The notes beneath the pieces were generated by a model that was not told the DNA's origin, ran no database searches, and saw nothing but the letters and a program-made list of their open reading frames with translations. Made by a program: the position numbers and the translations under genes. From Mycolicibacterium moriokaense (GTDB taxonomy: Bacteria > Actinomycetota > Actinomycetes > Mycobacteriales > Mycobacteriaceae): a stretch of 64,000 nucleotides of DNA. Where the stretch lies: assembly GCF_003201655.1 (NCBI RefSeq), contig NZ_QJJU01000006.1, positions 185,560-249,559 of the forward strand, read 5' to 3'. Below, in pieces: positions 41,555 to 48,963 of the stretch (position 1 is its first letter; each line of letters starts with the position of its first letter).

Positions 41555-42535
41555 GTGAGAGTGATTCCCTCTCAGGACGAACGCGATCTGGCTGCCATGT
41601 GTCGCAAGCTCTTGGCGGCCGAAATGGAACCCGACGCGCAGTGGAAGGCGCTGACCGAAGCGGGGGTGCTCGGTCTACCCATCGACGGCAGCCTCACCGA
41701 CGTCGGCGTCTTCTGCCTCGAAGCGGGAAGGGCATTGTGTCCCAGGGTGGTTCAGAGCACGGTGTATGCGGCGCTGGCTATCCACTGGCTCGGTGTCGGA
41801 TCGGACTGGCTGCATCGACTGACCTCCGGGGAGGCGCGCGGAACCTATGCACTCTTCGACTCGCGAGACTCATCCGTCGGCTTAAAACTAAGCGGCGTCG
41901 CTGACTTCGTTCCCGACGCGGACGTCGCCGATGTGATCATCGCGTCGACAGGGTCAGGTGTGGTGGCCGTCGACACGTCGGCGGCCGGTGTCAGCATTGA
42001 GCCCGTGCCGATGATGGGTGGGTACTCGGCGTTCACCGTGCGCTTTGACGACGTTCTGGTCGACGCGGTCGATGCTGACGAAGAGCAGTTGCGGCGAGTG
42101 GCCAATGCCATTGTGGCGCTGGACTGTCTGGACCTGGTCGGCGTCGGTGAGGCGGTCGTCCAGCGCACCGTCGACTACACGACCATGCGTGAACAGTTCG
42201 GCAGGCCCATCGCATCGTTTCAAGCCGCACAGCACATGGTGGCCGACATGCACATCGCGCTGGCGGCAGCCCGGCTCGCCGCCCAGTCTGCGGTGTTCTG
42301 GATCGGACGCGGCCACACCGCCACCCGCGAGACCGCTGTCGCCAGGATGCGCGCCGCCGAGGTCAAGACGATCACGCTGGACGCGCACCAGCTGCACGGC
42401 GGCATGGGATATGTCGTCGACACCGACCTGCACAAATTCTCGGAGCGCGCACGGGTGCTTTCCACACTGGGCGGCGGCGCGGACATCGCCGCCAAATGGC
42501 TTGAAGGCGAGATGAACTGGGGCGGGGAGCGATGA
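41555..42535 (+). CDS. Short acyl-CoA dehydrogenase (FadE, ChsE-like subunit 2)
   Basis: 326 residues, shorter than ordinary ACADs, as for the FadE28-type partner subunit. The C-terminal domain is recognisable (YTTMREQFGRPIASFQAAQHMVADMHIALAAARLAAQSA, HQLHGGMGYVVDTDLHKF), while the N-terminal domain is divergent and lacks a clear flavin motif. It starts (GTG) four bases after the first FadE and ends with an ATGA overlap. Likely an obligate partner of the 40423 gene product in an alpha2beta2 enzyme; this is inferred. Confidence 0.87.
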   Translation: MRVIPSQDERDLAAMCRKLLAAEMEPDAQWKALTEAGVLGLPIDGSLTDVGVFCLEAGRALCPRVVQSTVYAALAIHWLGVGSDWLHRLTSGEARGTYALFDSRDSSVGLKLSGVADFVPDADVADVIIASTGSGVVAVDTSAAGVSIEPVPMMGGYSAFTVRFDDVLVDAVDADEEQLRRVANAIVALDCLDLVGVGEAVVQRTVDYTTMREQFGRPIASFQAAQHMVADMHIALAAARLAAQSAVFWIGRGHTATRETAVARMRAAEVKTITLDAHQLHGGMGYVVDTDLHKFSERARVLSTLGGGADIAAKWLEGEMNWGGER

Positions 42536-43035
42536 CGGCCGACAGCCTCATCGACCCGGACTCCGCTCAGAAGATCGGCACGGTCGCCGCTGTTGCGACG
42601 GGTGAGGTGTACCGGCGTGACTGGCAGCGTTGGGCCGCGGCGGTCGGCGATCACAACCCGCTGTGGTTCGATCCCGACTACGCGCGTAAGCACGGCTACC
42701 GCGACATCGTCTGCCCGCCGTTGTACCTGCAGTACGCGATCCTCGGCGTAGCGGCACTCGGCGACCTGCGGCCGGACGGGTCGTCGGGTGCGGTGACCGG
42801 CAGCATGGCGTTTCCGCGCGCGCCTCGGCGGATGGCAGGCGGCGAGAGCACCACGTTTCACCTGCCCGCCTACCACGGCGACGAGGTCGAGATGACCCGC
42901 ACTGTCGAGTCGATCGTCGAAAAGGAAGGCAGATCAGGCCGATTCGTGCTGGTGACCTGGCGCGGCGAGTACCGCAATCAGCACGGTGAGCTTCTCGCCG
43001 AGGCGTCGACGTCGATGATCGCCAGGCCGGCATGA
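42532..43035 (+). CDS. MaoC-like / FAS1-type dehydratase subunit (N-terminal-domain type)
   Basis: 167 residues of hot-dog fold. The hydratase-2 motif is partly kept in WAAAVGDHNPLWFDPDYARKHGY: Asp, Asn and Pro are present, but the catalytic His position has Trp. Such half-sites occur in two-gene enoyl-CoA hydratases (ChsH1/ChsH2 in steroid side-chain degradation). It overlaps its neighbours by ATGA on both sides, which supports a stoichiometric complex with the 43032 product. Substrate inferred to be a steroid-type enoyl-CoA. Confidence 0.83.
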   Translation: MTADSLIDPDSAQKIGTVAAVATGEVYRRDWQRWAAAVGDHNPLWFDPDYARKHGYRDIVCPPLYLQYAILGVAALGDLRPDGSSGAVTGSMAFPRAPRRMAGGESTTFHLPAYHGDEVEMTRTVESIVEKEGRSGRFVLVTWRGEYRNQHGELLAEASTSMIARPA

Positions 43036-43454
43036 GTCCGTATTTTGAAGACGTCGACACCGGCGATGCGATCCCGGTGCTGACCGTCACCGTTGACGAG
43101 ACGCAGATGTTCTTCTTCAGCGCGGCGACCTACAACGGTCACCGCATCCACTACGACAAGACGTGGGCGCGCGAAACCGAAGGCTATGACGACGTGCTGG
43201 TGCACGGCCCGCTGCAGGCGGCGCTGCTGTCGCGTGCCTTGACCGACTGGGTCGGCGGCGACGGGCGGCTGGTGGCGTTCTCGGTGCAGAACCGGGCAAT
43301 CGCTTATCCCGGACAGGCTTTGACATTCGGCGGTGTCATCACTGGCAAGCGCCCGGACGGCCTGGTGGACCTGGACATCTTCTGCAGGCGCGGCGACGAC
43401 GTGCTGATGCCTGGCACCGCGACCGTAGCCCTGCCGCAGCGGGGCACACAGTGA
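43032..43454 (+). CDS. MaoC-family dehydratase/hydratase subunit
   Basis: 140 residues, hot-dog fold. The motif region FFFSAATYNGHRIHYDKTWARE retains the His (HRIHYD) typical of FAS1-like and mesaconyl-type hydratases but not the usual Asp. It therefore appears complementary to the preceding subunit. GTGA overlap with the thiolase-like gene. Likely forms the heteromeric enoyl-CoA hydratase of this operon (inference). Confidence 0.83.
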   Translation: MSPYFEDVDTGDAIPVLTVTVDETQMFFFSAATYNGHRIHYDKTWARETEGYDDVLVHGPLQAALLSRALTDWVGGDGRLVAFSVQNRAIAYPGQALTFGGVITGKRPDGLVDLDIFCRRGDDVLMPGTATVALPQRGTQ

Positions 43455-44653
43455 CCGGACTGCGTGGTGAGGCGGCCATCATCGGCATCGCGGAGCTGCC
43501 CGCCGAAAAGCGGCAGAGCGCACCGCCTTCGTTCACTCTGGACCAGTACGCACGGCTGGCGAAGATGGTCATCGAGGATGCTGGCGTGGATCCGTCTGTG
43601 GTGAACGGGCTCTCGACGCATGGCATCGCCGAGTCGAACATGTTCGCACCGGCCACGCTGTCGGAATATCTGGGTCTGCCGCTCGACTTCGGTGACCGGG
43701 TAGACCTCGGCGGTGCGACCGCCGCGGGCATGGTGTGGCGGGCCGCGGCCGCAGTGGAGCTCGGCTTGTGCGAGGCAGTGCTCGCCGTCGTCCCCGGCTC
43801 GACAGAAATACCACGCTCCGAGTCGCGGCCGGGCCGAACCCTCGGGTGGTACGGCGCGTCGAGCAACAACTACGGCTCACCGCAAGCCGAGTTCGAGATT
43901 CCCTACGGCAACGTCGGGCAGAACGGCCCCTACGCTCAGATCGCGCAGCGGTACGCCGCCGAATTCGGTTACGACGCAGCCGCTCTCGCGCGGATCGCCG
44001 TGCACCAGCGCACCAATGCGTGCGCGCACCCCGGCGCGGTGTTCCACGGCAAACCGATCACCGTCGACGACGTGCTGAACAGCCCGGTGATCGCCGATCC
44101 GATCCACATGCTCGAGACCGTGATGCGGGTGCAGGGCGGCGCAGGCGTGCTGATCGCGAACGCGGACGTGGCGAGCCGCGGCCGTCACCGCCCGGTGTGG
44201 CTCAAGGGGTTCGGCGAGCACATCCGATTCAAGACGCCCACCTATGCCGACGATCTCATCCGCACACCCATCGCCCGTGCCGCAGAACACGCGTTCACGA
44301 TGGCAGGCCTGCAGCGCTCCGATGTCGACATGGCGTCGATCTACGACTGCTACACCATCACCGTGCTGATGACATTGGAGGACGCGGGATTCTGCGGCAA
44401 GGGTGAGGGCATGGCGTGGCTGACGGAACACGACCTGACCTATCGCGGCGACTTCCCGGTCAACACCGCGGGAGGGCAACTGTCGTTCGGTCAGGCCGGG
44501 ATGGCCGGAGGCATGCACCACGTGGTCGACGGCGCTCGCCAGGTGATGGGCCGTTCCGGGGAGGCACAGGTTCGCGACTGCGACGTCGCGTTCGTCACCG
44601 GCAACGGCGGCATCATGAGCGAGCAGGTCGCGCTGATCCTGGGTGGTGATTGA
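43451..44653 (+). CDS. Thiolase-like lipid-transfer protein / Ltp2-like aldolase
   Basis: 400 residues in the SCP2-thiolase group. The usual nucleophile Cys of thiolases is absent (the elbow reads LGGATAAGMVW), as in Ltp2, which cleaves the hydrated side chain by a retro-aldol reaction. The C-terminal half has SIYDCYTITVLMTLEDAGFCGKGEG and NTAGGQLSFGQAGMAGGMHH, matching Ltp2-type proteins including the active-site Tyr region. Ltp2 needs a DUF35 partner, and one follows immediately with an 11-base overlap. Role by analogy. Confidence 0.87.
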   Translation: MTGLRGEAAIIGIAELPAEKRQSAPPSFTLDQYARLAKMVIEDAGVDPSVVNGLSTHGIAESNMFAPATLSEYLGLPLDFGDRVDLGGATAAGMVWRAAAAVELGLCEAVLAVVPGSTEIPRSESRPGRTLGWYGASSNNYGSPQAEFEIPYGNVGQNGPYAQIAQRYAAEFGYDAAALARIAVHQRTNACAHPGAVFHGKPITVDDVLNSPVIADPIHMLETVMRVQGGAGVLIANADVASRGRHRPVWLKGFGEHIRFKTPTYADDLIRTPIARAAEHAFTMAGLQRSDVDMASIYDCYTITVLMTLEDAGFCGKGEGMAWLTEHDLTYRGDFPVNTAGGQLSFGQAGMAGGMHHVVDGARQVMGRSGEAQVRDCDVAFVTGNGGIMSEQVALILGGD

Positions 44654-45056
44654 CGTGACCGCACCTCTGCCGGAGCCGACGCCGGTGTCGCAGCCGTACT
44701 GGGATGCGTTGCGCGAGCACCGGATCCTGATCCAGTATTCGCCGTCGACCGGTCGGTACGTGTTCTACCCGCGCACGCTCGCACCCGGAACCCTGGCGGA
44801 CGACCTGGAGTGGCGTGAGATCGACGGTGCGGGAACGCTGTACACGTACACGGTCGCGCGCAGGCCAACCGGCCCGCCGTGGACGCAGAAGTTGCCGCAG
44901 CTGTTGGCGGTCGTCGAATGGGACGTCGGTCCGCGGGTGAGCACCGAACTCGTCGACGTCGACCCCGACGACATCCGCATCGGAATGCGCGTCAGCCCTG
45001 TCTTCTGCGACGAGGCGGGGATCACGCTGCTGCGCTACCGGCCAGCCAATGATTGA
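44643..45056 (+). CDS. DUF35 / OB-fold acyl-CoA-associated protein lacking the zinc ribbon cysteines
   Basis: 137 residues. The DUF35 OB-fold is recognisable (GAGTLYTYTVARRPTGPPWTQKLPQLLAVVEWD, DDIRIGMRVSPVF). The N-terminal rubredoxin-like ribbon is degenerate: where Cys pairs are expected it reads IQYSPSTGRYVFYPRTLAPGT, with no Cys. Fused DUF35 domains (as in ChsH2) activate Ltp2 aldolases; here it is a free protein. The start is GTG 44643 or GTG 44655. It overlaps the acyl-CoA ligase gene by eight bases. Confidence 0.82.
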   Translation: MVIDVTAPLPEPTPVSQPYWDALREHRILIQYSPSTGRYVFYPRTLAPGTLADDLEWREIDGAGTLYTYTVARRPTGPPWTQKLPQLLAVVEWDVGPRVSTELVDVDPDDIRIGMRVSPVFCDEAGITLLRYRPAND

Positions 45057-46626
45057 GACGGTGCAGCAGCTGCTGCGGTCCCGAATGGACGACGACACCG
45101 TCGCGATGGTGCACGAGGACAAGACGTGGACGTGGCGCGAGCACTTGGGTGAAGCAGCCGCAGAGGCGTCCGCGCTGATCGCGATGACGGACCCGTCGCG
45201 TCCGATCCACGTCGGTGCGCTGCTCGGCAATACGCCGGAGATGCTGCGGTCGATGGCAGCTGCAGCACTCGGCGGATACGTGCTCTGCGGGATCAACACG
45301 ACGCGCCGCGGCGAGGGTCTGGCGGCCGACATCAGGCGCGCGGACTGTCAGGTGGTGCTCGCGAATGCCGAGCACATGCCGCTGTTCGATGGTCTCGATC
45401 TGGGCGGTGCCACTGTCGTCGATGTCGACGGGCTGTCGTACCGGGACGCGGTCACCGCCGCGGAACCCCTTGTGCCGCATCGGGAAGTCGGCGGCGCGGA
45501 CACCGTGTTGATGATCTTCACGTCGGGCACCAGCGGCGACCCGAAGGCTGTGCGGTTCGCGCATGCGATGGGCGTGCTGTGCGGTGCCAGCCTGGTCGAC
45601 CGGTTCGGGCTCACCGCTGATGACGTGTGCTACTTGTCGATGCCGCTGTTCCACTCGAACGGGGTTGCGGCGGGCTGGGCGGTGGCGATCGCGTGCGGAG
45701 CGACGATGGTGCCTGCCAAGTTCTCGCCGTCGCGGTTCCTGTCCGACATCCGCCGGTACAGCGCCACGTACATGAACTACGTCGGCAAGCCGCTGGCGCT
45801 GGTGCTGGCGACGCCCGAGAAGCCCGACGACGCCGACAACACGCTGCGGGCGGCGTTCGGTAACGAGGGCACCGAGCGTGACATCGGCGAGTTCGCACGG
45901 CGATTCGGGTGCCGCGTCGTTGACAGCTTCGGGTCAAGCGAGTTCGCCGTCGTCGTCATGCGCGAGGACGGTTGCCCGCCGGGTTCGATCGGAAAGGGAT
46001 ATGCGGGCGTGAGTGTGTACCACGCCGACACCGTGACCGAATGTGCGACAGCGGTATTCGACGAGCACGGTGCGTTGGCCAACTTCGACGAGGCGGTCGG
46101 TGAGTTGGTGAACACGTACGGCGTCGGCGGTTTCACCGGGTATTACAACGACCCCGCCGCGACCGACGAGCGGATGCGCAACGGCATGTACTGGTCGGGA
46201 GATCTGGCGTACCGCGACGCCGACGGGTGGATCTTCCTTGCCGGTCGGACATCCGACTGGATGCGGGTCGACGGGGAGAACCTCGCGGCGGGTCCGATCG
46301 AGCGGATCCTGCAGCGGCTACCGGAGGTCAGCGTCGTCGCGGTGTATGCCGTGCCCGACGAGAAGGTCGGCGACCAGGTGATGGCGGCCGTGGTGCTCAA
46401 GGATTCGTTGACGCCCAAGCAGTTTGAAGCGTTCTTGGCCGACCAGCCCGATCTGTCGCCGAAAGCCTGGCCGAGGTATGTGCGTATCAACGCTGAGCTA
46501 CCACAGACCGCGACCAACAAGATCCTGAAGCGCACGCTGATCGCGGACGGCGTCGCGGCGGGGGATGGTGAGTTGTGGGAGCGCGAGCCGCGGGGGCGGG
46601 CATATGCCGTAGTGCCCGCGTCTTAG
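45049..46626 (+). CDS. Acyl-CoA synthetase (FadD17-like)
   Basis: 525 residues of the ANL superfamily. The P-loop reads IFTSGTSGDPKAVRFAH, the A5-type motif FGSSEF, the hinge region YWSGDLAYRDADGWIFLAGRTSDWMRVDGEN, and the catalytic Lys near the end is in LPQTATNKILKRTL. The sequence resembles mycobacterial FadD17, which acts with FadE26/27 on steroid side chains. It closes the operon and would supply the CoA ester. The steroid carboxylate substrate is inferred. Confidence 0.9.
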   Translation: MIETVQQLLRSRMDDDTVAMVHEDKTWTWREHLGEAAAEASALIAMTDPSRPIHVGALLGNTPEMLRSMAAAALGGYVLCGINTTRRGEGLAADIRRADCQVVLANAEHMPLFDGLDLGGATVVDVDGLSYRDAVTAAEPLVPHREVGGADTVLMIFTSGTSGDPKAVRFAHAMGVLCGASLVDRFGLTADDVCYLSMPLFHSNGVAAGWAVAIACGATMVPAKFSPSRFLSDIRRYSATYMNYVGKPLALVLATPEKPDDADNTLRAAFGNEGTERDIGEFARRFGCRVVDSFGSSEFAVVVMREDGCPPGSIGKGYAGVSVYHADTVTECATAVFDEHGALANFDEAVGELVNTYGVGGFTGYYNDPAATDERMRNGMYWSGDLAYRDADGWIFLAGRTSDWMRVDGENLAAGPIERILQRLPEVSVVAVYAVPDEKVGDQVMAAVVLKDSLTPKQFEAFLADQPDLSPKAWPRYVRINAELPQTATNKILKRTLIADGVAAGDGELWEREPRGRAYAVVPAS

Positions 46627-46781
46627 CGACAGGTGTTGACCTGCGGGTTAGACGGGATTTGTCGCTCGACGCGAGGAGCCTGCGACGGCTCTGACCTGCG
46701 CGGACACGATTGTCGCTCAGAGACGGGCAGAGCCTGCCACGCCAGCGGAATTGCAAGGCGGCAGTCCAAATTGCCCGTGGT
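46627..46781. other. Convergent intergenic region with small hairpins and a dispersed repeat
   Basis: 155 bp with no gene. It contains two short hairpins (GAGCC-TGCGAC-GGCTC near 46675-46692 and GGCAG-AGC-CTGCC near 46726-46738) that may end transcripts from both sides, and one copy of the dispersed repeat listed separately. Confidence 0.5.
46707..46729 (+). repeat. Dispersed intergenic repeat, copy A
   Basis: CGATTGTCGCTCAGAGACGG followed by GCA; the reverse complement occurs at 50811-50833 with one mismatch. A looser relative (TTGTCGCT ... CAGACGGGCA) lies near 60340-60375. Nature unknown. Confidence 0.55.
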
Positions 46782-48011
46782 TCATCGGTAGTCGACCTGC
46801 CAGTGCTTGATGCCGTTGATGAAGCTCGACCGCAGGCGCTCGGGTGCGGAAACGGATGTCAGCTCCGGAATGTGGTCGGCGATCGCGTTGAACATCAGGT
46901 CGATGGTCATCCTGGCCAGGTTGGCGCCGACGCAATAGTGCGCGCCGGTGCCGCCAAATCCTAGGTGCGGGTTGGGATCTCGCAGGATGTTGAACGTAAA
47001 CGGGTCGTCGAAGACCTCTTCGTCGAAGTTCGCGGACCGGTAGAAGAGCACCAGCCGCTGGCCTTTCTTGATCTGCACGCCACCGAGTTCGGTGTCCGCA
47101 AGCGCGGTGCGCTGGAACGCCGTGATGGGCGAGGCCCAGCGGATGATCTCATCGGCGGCGGTCTTCGGGCGCTGGGCCTTGAACAGCGACCACTGGTCGG
47201 GGTAGTCGGTGAAAGCCATCATGCCCTGGGTGATCGAGTTGCGCGTCGTCTCGTTGCCCGCCACCGTCAACGTGACGACGAACATCCCGAACTCTTCCTC
47301 GGTCAGCTGGCCGTCTGCTTCGGAGTCGATCAGCGTGCTGACGATGTCGTCGCCGGGCTCCTCGGCCTTTCGCTGTGCCAATTGCATGGCGTACCAGATC
47401 AACTCGCCTGTCGAGCCCAGCGAGTCGTACTCCGCGAACTCGGGGTCGTCGCCGCCGACCATCTGGTTGGTCCAGTCGAACAGCTTGCCGCGGTCCTCAT
47501 CCGGGACCCCGAGAAGACCGGCGATCGCCTGCAGCGGCAGCTCACTCGAAACCTGGCGAACGAAGTCGCCGGACGACTGTGCCGCCGCGTCGGCAGCGAT
47601 GCGTTGCGCACCCTCGTTGAGCTCCGCGCGCAGCCGCTCGACGGCTCGGGGAGTGAACCCGCGGGAGACGATCTTGCGCAGGCGGGTGTGCTCGGGGTCG
47701 TCCATCATCAGCATCGACAGCTTGGATGCCTTGATCTGGCCCTTGACGTCCACTGACGGGTTGAAATGCGGGACGACGGTCTTGGCCGCCGACGAGAAGA
47801 CGTCGCTGCGCAGCGACACCTCACGGACGTCGCGGTGCTTGCTGACGACCCAGAAGCCGCCGTCGCCGAAGCCGCCGACATCGGGTGGCTGCTCGTTCCA
47901 CCAGATGGGCGCCGCACGCCGCAGCTCGGCCAGCTCCTCCGTCGGCAACCGCTTGGCGTAGATGTCGGGGTCGGTGAAGTCGAAACCCGGCGGCAGGTTC
48001 GGGACGGCCAT
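46782..48011 (-). CDS. Cytochrome P450 CYP125 paralogue (sterol C26/27-hydroxylase-like)
   Basis: 409 residues, strikingly similar to mycobacterial CYP125 along its whole length: PNLPPGFDFTDPDIYAKRLP at the start, SRGFTPRAVERL, LTVAGNETTRNSITQGMMAF in the I-helix, ADEIIRWASPITAFQRTAL with the EXXR motif, LGFGGTGAHYCVGANLARMT with the heme Cys, and INGIKHWQVDY at the end. CYP125 oxidises the terminal carbon of the cholesterol side chain. It lacks the first 18 or so residues of CYP125A1. It faces the igr-like operon tail to tail. Function in sterol oxidation is a strong inference. Confidence 0.9.
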   Translation of the reverse strand: MAVPNLPPGFDFTDPDIYAKRLPTEELAELRRAAPIWWNEQPPDVGGFGDGGFWVVSKHRDVREVSLRSDVFSSAAKTVVPHFNPSVDVKGQIKASKLSMLMMDDPEHTRLRKIVSRGFTPRAVERLRAELNEGAQRIAADAAAQSSGDFVRQVSSELPLQAIAGLLGVPDEDRGKLFDWTNQMVGGDDPEFAEYDSLGSTGELIWYAMQLAQRKAEEPGDDIVSTLIDSEADGQLTEEEFGMFVVTLTVAGNETTRNSITQGMMAFTDYPDQWSLFKAQRPKTAADEIIRWASPITAFQRTALADTELGGVQIKKGQRLVLFYRSANFDEEVFDDPFTFNILRDPNPHLGFGGTGAHYCVGANLARMTIDLMFNAIADHIPELTSVSAPERLRSSFINGIKHWQVDYR

Positions 48012-48051
48012 TTTCCGGATGGTAGCCAGCCACGCGCACTACGGTTCCGTT

Positions 48052-48963
48052 ATGGACGACGCGGTACAGGCGTTCATGCGCGAATTGAACGATGGGTTCC
48101 CTGCCGTCGAGACGATGACCGCCGACGAGGCACGCGCTGTACTCGTCAGCCGACGCCTTCCCGTGGAGAACCTCGACGATGTCGCGGTTGCCGAGGACTT
48201 CCTGGCTGGTGATGTACCGGCGCGGATCTATCGCCCGCACGGAAACGGTGCTGCGCGGCCCGCGGTGGTGTTCTGTCACGGGGGCGGCTTTGTGCTGTGC
48301 GACCTGGAATCGCACGACGGGTTCTGCCGGGCGATGGCGCGCCACACCGAGTCGGTGGTGATCTCGGTGGACTACCGGCTCGCACCGGAGCACCGGGCGC
48401 CGGCAGCTGCTCAAGACGTCTACGCCGCGTATTGCTGGGTCGTCGCCCACGCGGACGAACTCGGGATCGACCCGGCGCGTCTGGTGATCGCCGGGGACAG
48501 CGCGGGCGGAAACCTTGCCGCGGTCACCGCGCTGCAGTGCCGCGAACAGGGCGGTCCGATGCCCGCAGGCCAGGTGCTGATCTATCCCGTCATCGATCCG
48601 ACGTTCGACACGTCCAGCTACCAGGCGTACGCCAGCGGGTACGTCAACACCCGAGCGGCGATGCAGTGGTTCTGGGAGCAATATCTCGGTGGCTTTGCGT
48701 TGACGTCACCCGCGCATCTGGCGGCGCCGGGTCGTGCGGCTTCGCACGAAGGCTTGCCGGCCGCGGTGGTGGTGACCGCGGGACTGGACGTGCTGCACAG
48801 TGAGGGCGTTGCCTACGCGGAGCAGCTTCGAGCGGCGAAAGTACCTGTGGTCCATCGAGATTACCCGGGTCTGTTCCACGGATTCGTGACGATCATGCCG
48901 TTCGCGGCAGGGGCGTCGGCCCGGGAGCTGTTGTGGGCCGACATGCGTGGGCTGCTGGCATGA
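48052..48963 (+). CDS. Alpha/beta hydrolase of the HSL (LipN/LipU-like) family
   Basis: 303 residues. The oxyanion motif HGGG is at 76-79 (VFCHGGGF), the nucleophile Ser150 in VIAGDSAGGN, and GLDVLHSEG and PGLFHGFVT contribute the Asp and His. No signal peptide. ATG 48052 is 40 bases from the divergent P450 start, and its stop overlaps the next start (ATGA). Likely an esterase or lactonase; beside a Baeyer-Villiger-type monooxygenase it could hydrolyse the ester or lactone that enzyme makes. Confidence 0.88.
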   Translation: MDDAVQAFMRELNDGFPAVETMTADEARAVLVSRRLPVENLDDVAVAEDFLAGDVPARIYRPHGNGAARPAVVFCHGGGFVLCDLESHDGFCRAMARHTESVVISVDYRLAPEHRAPAAAQDVYAAYCWVVAHADELGIDPARLVIAGDSAGGNLAAVTALQCREQGGPMPAGQVLIYPVIDPTFDTSSYQAYASGYVNTRAAMQWFWEQYLGGFALTSPAHLAAPGRAASHEGLPAAVVVTAGLDVLHSEGVAYAEQLRAAKVPVVHRDYPGLFHGFVTIMPFAAGASARELLWADMRGLLA

